Of a DNA stretch of 64,000 bases, positions 58,414 to 64,000 are shown one piece after another. How positions within the stretch are numbered: the first letter of the stretch is position 1; each line of letters starts with the position of its first letter. The position numbers and the translations under genes are program-made. The notes under the pieces are model-generated. The model ran no database searches and was not told where the DNA came from. It was given only the letters and a program-made list of their open reading frames with translations. Origin of the DNA: AC-32 sp963766375 (GTDB lineage: Bacteria > Actinomycetota > Thermoleophilia > Gaiellales > Gaiellaceae). The stretch lies in contig CAVXZG010000006.1 of NCBI GenBank assembly GCA_963766375.1, positions 248,001 through 312,000 on the forward strand, in the 5' to 3' direction.

Positions 58414-60257
58414 TGGACGACGCGGAAGCGCGGCTTCGTGACCACGAGCCGCACCGGATTCGACCACGACATCTGCGGCTTGGAGCCGATCATCAGGAAG
58501 TCGAGGCCGCGGACGCGGTAGTACCACGTCCCGGGCGAGAGCGGAAGCGTGAGCGACGTGCCCCAGGTGAACTGGGTGCCGACCGTCTTCCACGGATAGA
58601 GCTTCGGGCTCCACTGCACCTCGTACTGGTCGGCGCCGGCCGCCGGCTGCCACGCGATCAGCGGCTGGCCGTAGAAGCGCGGGCGGGTGTTCACTGCCGC
58701 GACGAGCTTGCCCTCGGGTGAGAGCCCCGAGGCGAAGGGCGCTACCTGGCCGGTCACCACGGGCTCGCTCGACTTGCCGAAGCTGAGCCGCCGGCCGCTC
58801 GCGCAGGAGTCCTGCGTCAGCTCGGCCTCGCGGTAGGTGACGCCGCCGCCGGGGCGCACGACGTCCTCGCCGGCGCTGTGGGCTGCGCTGAGGCCGGAAG
58901 TCAGAGTGACCGCGGTACCGACGACCGACTTCACGACTGCGTTCTCGAAGCTCGGAGAACCGACGCGAAGGGCGTCGCCGGCGACGATGCCGGTGCCGTC
59001 AGCGACGACGATCGTGGTGTCACCTGCCAGCGTTGCGTTGGCCAGGGTGGTCGTGACCGTGGCGGCGGGCACCGCGTTGATCGGGACGACCGTCCAGTAA
59101 TAGCGACCGCCGGCCCAGTTGCTGTCCCAGAGGTCGATCTTCGCGCCCGTCACGACCTGCCCCGGGGGGAGCCCGGTGTTGCCGCCGGTGGGTGGGCCAG
59201 GGGAGACGTCGGATTCGTTGCTCTTAACAGTGATGTAGTCGTAGCTGTACGACTCGGGCTCCGTTCCGTCGGGCAGGTACGCGGTGCGCGCGCCGGTGAT
59301 TCCCGAGACCACGGTCGGCAGCGCCAGCGGCCCGGTTGGGCGCGGCACGTACGCCGGGGCGCCGGTCATGGCGCCGCGGAAGACCGGATTGAGGCAGTCC
59401 TCGTCGGTGAAGACCTCGACGCGGTACAGCTCGTGCGTCGTGTTCCACATGGACGTGTTGCCGCTGTAGAGGAAGGCGGGCATGACCTCGTGCGAGCGGG
59501 TGTGACTTGCGTCGGAGACGACGTTCGAGACCGTGGAGAGGCCGGTCAGCGGCCCGGTCGCGAACGGAGGGTTGTAGTTCGCGTAGATCGGGCTCCAGGG
59601 GCCATACGAGACCGAAGGCAGGCCGTTCTCGGTCTGGCCATACAGCCAGCGCACAGGCCGGATGCGCCAGTGGACGACGCCGCTGTAGGCCGGGTCCTGG
59701 TGGAACGTGTAGTACTCCCGCTCGTCCGCCATGTTGGAGCGCGTCGTGAACCACTTGCCGGCATCGACCAACCAGACCATGTAGGCGTTCGCGCCCGGGA
59801 CGGTGCTCCAGCGGAGCAGGCCCGGGTAGGCCGGGGTGATCGGCGCGGGGACGGCCGACCAGCGCATGTTGAAGCCGAACGGTTTGCTCCAGGCGGTCGC
59901 GCCCTTGCGGGTCACGGCGCGAACGTGTGCGTAGAGCGAGTACGGGTGGCCGGTCATCCAGGGCAAGGAGATCGGAACGGAGACCGCCGGGCCCTTCAGG
60001 CCCTTTGCCGACCAGACCAAGCCGCTCTCCGAGAAGTCGTTGCTGGTCGCGAGCTCGAACCGATAGGTGAGCGCGCCCGCGACTGGATTCCACGCGAAGG
60101 ACGGGGTGCGAGCGAAGGTATGGACGACCGGCTCGTTCGCGCGAAGCGTGAAGGCGTGCAGGCTCTGCGGCCCGCTGCGAGCGGCCATTGCCGAACCGGC
60201 AGGGACAGCAACCGCGAGCGCGGCAACGAGAGCAGCAGTGAGGCGGGCGCAGGCCAT
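58410..60257 (-). CDS. Large secreted protein with fibronectin-III-like modules
   Basis: 615 aa from ATG 60257; signal peptide ARLTAALVAALAVAVPAGSAMA. The mature part has repeated beta-sandwich patterns: TPSFAWNPVAGALTYRFELATSNDFS, GLLRWSTVPGANAYMVWLVDAG, WQPAAGADQYEVQWSPKLYPW and GTWYYRVRGLDFLMIGSKPQMSWS (in parts), i.e. about four W-x-P-V-x-G-A-x-x-Y-x-x-x modules plus a linker region with Thr/Val-rich repeats. No catalytic motif recognised. Probably an extracellular binding or adhesion protein. GTG 60293 would add twelve residues before the signal and is less likely. Confidence 0.7.
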   Translation of the reverse strand: MACARLTAALVAALAVAVPAGSAMAARSGPQSLHAFTLRANEPVVHTFARTPSFAWNPVAGALTYRFELATSNDFSESGLVWSAKGLKGPAVSVPISLPWMTGHPYSLYAHVRAVTRKGATAWSKPFGFNMRWSAVPAPITPAYPGLLRWSTVPGANAYMVWLVDAGKWFTTRSNMADEREYYTFHQDPAYSGVVHWRIRPVRWLYGQTENGLPSVSYGPWSPIYANYNPPFATGPLTGLSTVSNVVSDASHTRSHEVMPAFLYSGNTSMWNTTHELYRVEVFTDEDCLNPVFRGAMTGAPAYVPRPTGPLALPTVVSGITGARTAYLPDGTEPESYSYDYITVKSNESDVSPGPPTGGNTGLPPGQVVTGAKIDLWDSNWAGGRYYWTVVPINAVPAATVTTTLANATLAGDTTIVVADGTGIVAGDALRVGSPSFENAVVKSVVGTAVTLTSGLSAAHSAGEDVVRPGGGVTYREAELTQDSCASGRRLSFGKSSEPVVTGQVAPFASGLSPEGKLVAAVNTRPRFYGQPLIAWQPAAGADQYEVQWSPKLYPWKTVGTQFTWGTSLTLPLSPGTWYYRVRGLDFLMIGSKPQMSWSNPVRLVVTKPRFRVVH

Positions 60258-60311
60258 CAAGAGACAGTGTCGGCACGGCGCGGCCGCGCTCACTCACTCG
60301 ATCGAGTGACG

Positions 60312-61433
60312 CTAATCGAGGGACAGGTTCCGCTCGAGTGCCGCAGCCACGGCCAAAACGCGCGCATCCTGTCCCGGCGGTGCGGCGAGCTGGACCGAGG
60401 CGGGCAAGCGATGCTCGGCGGCCCCGCACGGAAGCGCAGCAGCGGGCCAGCCGGTGGCGTTGAACGGGAAGGTCAGGCGGATCAGGTCGTCGCGGAGAGC
60501 GAGCTCATCCGAGGGGGCCGGGGGCGCCACACAGGTGAGGGTCGGGGTCAGGACGAGGTCGACGCCCGCCGCGGCCTCGGCCAGCCGCTCGCGGTAGCGC
60601 TCTCGCTGGGTCGTCGCGCGCTCGTACTCGGCGTCGCTCACCTCGAGACAGCGTTCGACCTTCTGGCGGACGTTGTCCCCGTACGAGTCCGCGTGCTCGA
60701 GGAAGAGCTCCCGATGGACGTCGGCGACCTCGCGGCTGAAGGCGTCGTAGAAGTGATCGGGCAGTGGCAGGTCGACCCTGCGCCGGCGCGGGAAGAGCTC
60801 CGCTGCCGCTTCGACACGGGCCTGCACCTCCGGGTCGGCGAGCTCCGTCCAGGCGACTCCGACCTCGACGTCTTCGAGCTCCAGCTCTTCCAGCGTGAGC
60901 CCCGGGGTGAGCGCCTCCATCATGCGGGCGCAGCCGGCGACGTCGCGCGCCATCGGGCCGGCGTGGTCGAAGCTCGGCGCGAGCGGGAAGCAGCCGTCGA
61001 GGGGCACGAGGCCGTAGGTCGGCTTGAAGCCGACGATCCCGCAGCAGGCCGCTGGGATCCGGATCGAGCCTCCCGAGTCGGTTCCGAGCGCCGCCTCGGC
61101 GAGCCCGGCCGCGAGAGCAGCCGCCGAGCCACCGCTCGAGCCGCCGGCGACACGACCTGCGGCGAGCGGGTTCGGCACGGTGCCGAAGTGCGGGTTCTCG
61201 GAGGTCGTTCCGAAGGCGAACTCGTGCAGGTTGGTCTTGCCGACGTTGGCGTAGCCCGCTGCTTCGAGCCGCCGGACCGCCTCCGCGGTCTCAGCTGGCA
61301 CGTGCTCGGCGAAGAGAATCGACCCGTAGGTGGTGACGAGCCCGGCGGTGTCGAAGAGGTCCTTGACAGCGAGAGGGATGCCCCCACTTGGAGCCTCCGG
61401 CCGGGCGAGAAAAATACCTTCGAGCTGGGTCAC
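60312..61433 (-). CDS. Amidase signature family hydrolase
   Basis: 373 aa, cytoplasmic. Ser-Ser-Lys triad visible: Lys in IPLAVKDLFDTAGL, first Ser in AGGSSGGSAAALAAG, nucleophile Ser in GTDSGGSIRIPAACCG. FPFNATGWPAAALPCG closes the fold. Shorter than GatA (about 480 aa) and lacking GatB/C neighbours, so it is more likely an amidase of small amides than Glu-tRNA amidotransferase. GTG start. Confidence 0.9.
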   Translation of the reverse strand: MTQLEGIFLARPEAPSGGIPLAVKDLFDTAGLVTTYGSILFAEHVPAETAEAVRRLEAAGYANVGKTNLHEFAFGTTSENPHFGTVPNPLAAGRVAGGSSGGSAAALAAGLAEAALGTDSGGSIRIPAACCGIVGFKPTYGLVPLDGCFPLAPSFDHAGPMARDVAGCARMMEALTPGLTLEELELEDVEVGVAWTELADPEVQARVEAAAELFPRRRRVDLPLPDHFYDAFSREVADVHRELFLEHADSYGDNVRQKVERCLEVSDAEYERATTQRERYRERLAEAAAGVDLVLTPTLTCVAPPAPSDELALRDDLIRLTFPFNATGWPAAALPCGAAEHRLPASVQLAAPPGQDARVLAVAAALERNLSLD

Positions 61434-61544
61434 AGTCCCGGCGCTATTTCGACACAGATGAGTGCGGAAATTCTCATTACGCTCGCCTCGGGGAGGAGGC
61501 CGGGCGAACCGTACTAAGGGACCAAGGGCCTCTTACGGCTTGCA

Positions 61545-61730
61545 TCAGCCGCGATGCTCAGCCGCCGGAGCCGGGCTTTGCCCGGCGGGAGGCTCGCTAC
61601 GACAAGACGGCTCGAAGCGAACGTCGAACCGGCGGCTCCTGAAACGCCGGAGCCGAGCCTCCACCCGCAAGGAGGGGGCTCACGGGGGAACCAGGGGTTC
61701 CCCCGTGCTCCGAACCAGGGGTTTCCCCGT
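61545..61730. repeat. Cluster of short GC hairpin repeats in the 302-bp gap upstream of the amidase
   Basis: The gap 61434-61735 holds no convincing gene. GCCGGGCTTTGCCCGGC at 61572-61588 is a perfect hairpin whose GGGCTTTGCCC loop matches the elements at 1054-1080 and 15206-15225. Then GGGGGAACCAGGGGTTCCCCC (61684-61704) and GAACCAGGGGTTTCCCC (61712-61728) are two near-copies separated by GTGCTCC and followed by GTGCTAC. No T-run. Likely a dispersed intergenic repeat family. Confidence 0.6.
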
Positions 61731-61735
61731 GCTAC

Positions 61736-61855
61736 TCAGTCGACGGCGAGGTAGATGAGCGCGATTACGACCGTCGCCGCGAAGAGCAGCAGGAAGAGCC
61801 CGAACAGCGCGAGGCCGAGCCTCAGGTTCTTGCGCTCGAGCTCGGCGCCGCTCAT
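61736..61855 (-). CDS. 39-aa single-span membrane protein of the cytochrome oxidase cluster
   Basis: MSGAELERKNLRLGLALFG, then a hydrophobic helix (LFLLLFAATVVIALIYLAV) and ends VD. The ATG overlaps the ctaB stop (ATGA), so it is translationally coupled to the coxA-ctaB genes. Too short for usual gene prediction. It may be a small oxidase subunit or assembly factor, by position only. Confidence 0.7.
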   Translation of the reverse strand: MSGAELERKNLRLGLALFGLFLLLFAATVVIALIYLAVD

Positions 61856-63039
61856 CCGATCAGCGGATCCAGCGCGAGCGCGACGAAGAGCAGCGCCAGG
61901 TAGAGGAGCGAGTACTTGAACAGCGCGCGCGCGCGAGGCGTCGTCGTCTCGCGCCGCAGCCGCCAGGCCAGGCGCAGGAAGAGGGCCCCGAGCAGCAGCG
62001 CCGTAGCCAGGTAGAGGACCCCTGCCGTATGCCAGGCGAACGGCAGCAGCGTGACCGCAACGAGCACGAGCGAGTACCAGACGATCTGCCTCGCCGTCTC
62101 GTCGTCTCCGCGCACGACCGGCAGCATCGGGATCCGCGCAGCCGCGTAGTCGCGCTTGATCACGAGCGCGAGCGCCCAGAAGTGCGGCGGTGTCCAGAAG
62201 AAGACGATCAGGAAGAGGAACAGCGCGGGCACGGTCAGGTTGCCCGTCGCGGCAGCCCAGCCGACGAGCGGCGGCACCGCGCCGGCCGCGCCGCCGATGA
62301 CGATGTTTTGCGGCGTCGAGCGCTTGAGCCAGCGCGTGTAGACGAGCACATAGAACAGGTTCCCGACGAGCGCGAGCACCGCCGTCAGCACGTTCACGAG
62401 GGAGGCGAGCAGTACGAACGAGAAGGCCGAGAGCGTGAGCCCGAACTCCAGCGCCCGCGCGGGCGTGACGCGCTCTTCCGCGACGGGCCGGTGGCCGGTG
62501 CGCCGCATCAGGCGGTCGAGATCGCGGTCGAGCACGTGGTTGAGGGCGCTCGCTCCGCCGCAGGCCAGCGCCAGGCCCGCCATCGTGACGGCGAAGGTCG
62601 AGAGGTCGGGCACTCCGCCGGCGCCGACGAACATCCCCGCCGCGCCGGTCAGCAGTAGCAGCGTCATGATCCGCGGCTTGGTCAGCGTTACGTAGTCACG
62701 CCACGACGCCGCGGCGACGGGCTCGCCGCGGAAGCACCAGGCTGCGGCCACCAGCGCTGAGGCGAGCGAAAGGCCTGCCAGGACCAGGTGCGCGGGCCGC
62801 GGAGTGACGAGCGCAGCCGCCAGGAAGGAGACGAGCGCGGCGAGCGCAGGCACGAGCAGGCGCCGGTGCGCGACCCAGGCGGCGGCGACGAGCGCAACGA
62901 GCGGCGGCAGCGCCAGCGCCGAGAGCCCGCGATGGGCGGCCCCCAGCTCGAGCGCGCCGCTGAGCACGGCAACCCCGCAAGCCGCTGCCGCGGCGAGCGC
63001 CGTCAGGCGCAGCCAGGGCCCGGGGGTCAGCTCAGGCAC
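61852..63039 (-). CDS. ctaB: Protohaem IX farnesyltransferase with N-terminal membrane extension
   Basis: 395 aa. UbiA-type prenyltransferase that converts haem B to haem O. First Asp-rich motif NHVLDRDLDRLMRRTGHRPV, second YAAARIPMLPVVRGDDETARQI; LTKPRIMTLLLLTGAAGMFVG begins the catalytic part near residue 118, followed by seven helices. The first about 110 residues are an extra hydrophobic region (four helices, ALAALVSFLAAALVTPRP) absent from most CtaB proteins of about 300 aa; it could be a fused or remnant CtaA-like half. GTG start overlaps the coxA stop by 8 bp. Confidence 0.9.
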   Translation of the reverse strand: MPELTPGPWLRLTALAAAAACGVAVLSGALELGAAHRGLSALALPPLVALVAAAWVAHRRLLVPALAALVSFLAAALVTPRPAHLVLAGLSLASALVAAAWCFRGEPVAAASWRDYVTLTKPRIMTLLLLTGAAGMFVGAGGVPDLSTFAVTMAGLALACGGASALNHVLDRDLDRLMRRTGHRPVAEERVTPARALEFGLTLSAFSFVLLASLVNVLTAVLALVGNLFYVLVYTRWLKRSTPQNIVIGGAAGAVPPLVGWAAATGNLTVPALFLFLIVFFWTPPHFWALALVIKRDYAAARIPMLPVVRGDDETARQIVWYSLVLVAVTLLPFAWHTAGVLYLATALLLGALFLRLAWRLRRETTTPRARALFKYSLLYLALLFVALALDPLIG

Positions 63040-64000
63040 GGGCCTCCGCGATCCGCTGCCGCAGGTCGCGCAGCGGTCTCGGGCTCGAGACGTAGGGCAC
63101 CGTGTCGAAGTTGTGCGGCGGCGGCGGCGAGGTCGTGTACCACTCGAGGGTGTCGGCGAGCCACGGGTCGTTGACCGCCCGGGTGCCGGAGCGTGAGGTC
63201 TTGACGACGTTCCAGGCGAAAACGAGGATCCCGAGAGTCATCACGCCCGAGCCGATCGTCGAGGTGAGGTTGTACCACTCCCAGAGCCCGCCCTGGCTGT
63301 AGGTGTAGATACGCCGCGGCATCCCGAGCAGCCCGAGCATGTGCATCGGGAAGAACGTCAGGTTCATGCCGACGAAGATCAGCCAGAAGCTGATCTTGCC
63401 CAGCCGTTCGCTGAGCATGCGCCCGAACATCTTCGGCCACCAGTAGGCGAGCCCGGCGAAGATCCCGAACAGCGAGCCGCCGAAGAGCACGTAGTGCAGG
63501 TGCGCGACCACGTAGTAGGTGTCCGTGACCTGCCAGTCCACCGGGTAGGCGGCGACGAAGATCCCCGAGAGCCCGCCGATCGTGAAGACGGCGATGAAGC
63601 CGAGCGCGAACAGCATGGGCGTGTCGAAGTGGATGTTCCCGCGCCAGGTGGTGGCGAGCCAGTTGAAGATCTTGATCCCGGTCGGCACCGCGATGATCAT
63701 CGACGAGATCATGAAGAATCCCTGCAAATAGCCGGGTAGGCCGACCGCGAACATGTGGTGCGCCCAGACGAGCATCGAGTAGAACCCGATCGCCACCGTC
63801 GAGAGCGCGATCGCCGTGTAGCCGAAGATCGGCTTGCGCGCGAAGACGGGAATCACCTCGGAGACGATCCCCATCGCGGGCAGGATCATGATGTAGACCT
63901 CGGGGTGCCCGAAGAACCAGAAGACGTGCTGGAAGAGCACCGCGTTGCCACCCTCCTGCGGGATGAAGAAGTGCGTGCCGGCCTGGCGGTCGAGCAGCAG
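63032..64000 (-). CDS. coxA: Cytochrome c oxidase subunit I, 3' part (5' end beyond window)
   Basis: About 322 codons of the C-terminal two thirds; the frame is open to the edge (reading TGTHFFIPQEGGN upstream). FWFFGHPEVYIMILPAMG carries the His-Tyr cross-link motif (H-P-E-V-Y), SMLVWAHHMFAVG the two CuB His, and DTYYVVAHLHYVLFGGSLFGIFAG the haem a/a3 ligands. HFDTPMLFALGFIAVFTIGGLSG contains proton-channel residues. A family A haem-copper oxidase. Downstream ctaB supplies haem O. Confidence 0.95.
   Translation of the reverse strand: MLLDRQAGTHFFIPQEGGNAVLFQHVFWFFGHPEVYIMILPAMGIVSEVIPVFARKPIFGYTAIALSTVAIGFYSMLVWAHHMFAVGLPGYLQGFFMISSMIIAVPTGIKIFNWLATTWRGNIHFDTPMLFALGFIAVFTIGGLSGIFVAAYPVDWQVTDTYYVVAHLHYVLFGGSLFGIFAGLAYWWPKMFGRMLSERLGKISFWLIFVGMNLTFFPMHMLGLLGMPRRIYTYSQGGLWEWYNLTSTIGSGVMTLGILVFAWNVVKTSRSGTRAVNDPWLADTLEWYTTSPPPPHNFDTVPYVSSPRPLRDLRQRIAEARA

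Noticed and set aside
60312..61433. GatA subunit of Glu-tRNA amidotransferase
   Set aside because: Only 373 aa and no gatB/gatC neighbours; amidase signature present but overall length fits a stand-alone amidase.
61434..61735. Small plus-strand genes in the gap
   Set aside because: Short frames here run through the palindromic repeats, lack ribosome binding sites and have no protein-like composition.
1..64000. tRNA, rRNA, CRISPR arrays, prophage or IS elements
   Set aside because: No tRNA T-loop/anticodon arrangements, no rRNA-like stretches, no regularly spaced direct repeats beyond the two-copy element at 15179, and no transposase or integrase gene were recognised by eye; a tRNAscan, Infernal and ISfinder search would be needed to exclude them fully.

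Overview
The window is GC-rich, densely packed chromosomal DNA with many 1-8 bp start/stop overlaps of the ATGA or GTGA type. Gene content points to an Actinomycetota chromosome, plausibly Thermoleophilia (inference): a SUF cluster with SufU and a Rieske protein, a PASTA-kinase/PstP/FHA/FtsW/PbpA morphogenesis cluster, Zwf with OpcA, a DCD-DUT-type dCTP deaminase, a HisKA_2 kinase plus an ANTAR regulator, and many start codons 6-8 nt after a TANNNT hexamer (leaderless-type promoters). No rRNA, tRNA, CRISPR array, phage or insertion sequence was recognised.

Layout. 0-3.1 kb (minus): STAS protein, TPR membrane protein, adenosine deaminase, tatC, tatA. 3.2-11 kb: Fe-S assembly genes sufC-sufB-(VOC)-sufD, then sufS-sufU-Rieske, separated by two minus-strand genes, a methyltransferase and a lipoprotein cytochrome c with a long Cys-rich C-terminal repeat region. 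11-16.5 kb: small lipoprotein, tag, O-methyltransferase followed by a strong terminator, an NAD-dependent epimerase-like gene, a secreted protein, dcd, hairpin repeats and a DUF4015-type glycosidase-like protein. 16.5-29.2 kb: gabT, a discoidin-tailed Ser/Thr kinase, then the minus-strand fhaA-fhaB-pstP-ftsW-pbpA-pknB-ddl operon, with a third kinase carrying a membrane tail just upstream. 29.3-33.5 kb: membrane protein, DUF4446 protein, HNH nuclease, SIMPL protein, sulfurtransferase, cNMP-binding protein.

33.5-42 kb holds nitrogen assimilation: a minus-strand operon glnII-GNAT-glnB-amt-small zinc-ribbon protein, then a protease, an ABC-2 exporter, a broken tandem GNAT gene and glnA. Both glutamine synthetase genes have an intrinsic-terminator hairpin in the 5' leader, immediately before the ribosome binding site, and each terminator is preceded by a GAGGC-(6 nt)-GCCTC hairpin that competes for its 5' arm. 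A GAF-GAF-HisKA_2 kinase (43.4 kb) and a REC-ANTAR antiterminator-type regulator (45.5 kb) lie 3-5 kb downstream and are natural candidates to act on such leaders. This is the most interesting possible system in the window.

46-58 kb: ABC-F ATPase and transketolase (minus), then a plus-strand pentose-phosphate/glycolysis operon rpiB-tal-(alpha/beta hydrolase)-pgi-gnd-zwf-opcA, then an ECF sigma factor overlapping a DUF4349 membrane protein. 58-64 kb (minus): a large secreted beta-domain protein, an amidase, a repeat-rich gap, a 39-aa membrane protein, ctaB and the 3' part of coxA.

Caveat: about twenty genes read through only if one or more single-base insertions (occasionally a deletion) are removed, mostly next to C/G runs. 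The same +1 pattern recurs in housekeeping genes such as ftsW, pstP, sufD and ddl, so these are more likely sequence errors than pseudogenes. Such genes are reported over their full inferred extent with the break indicated.
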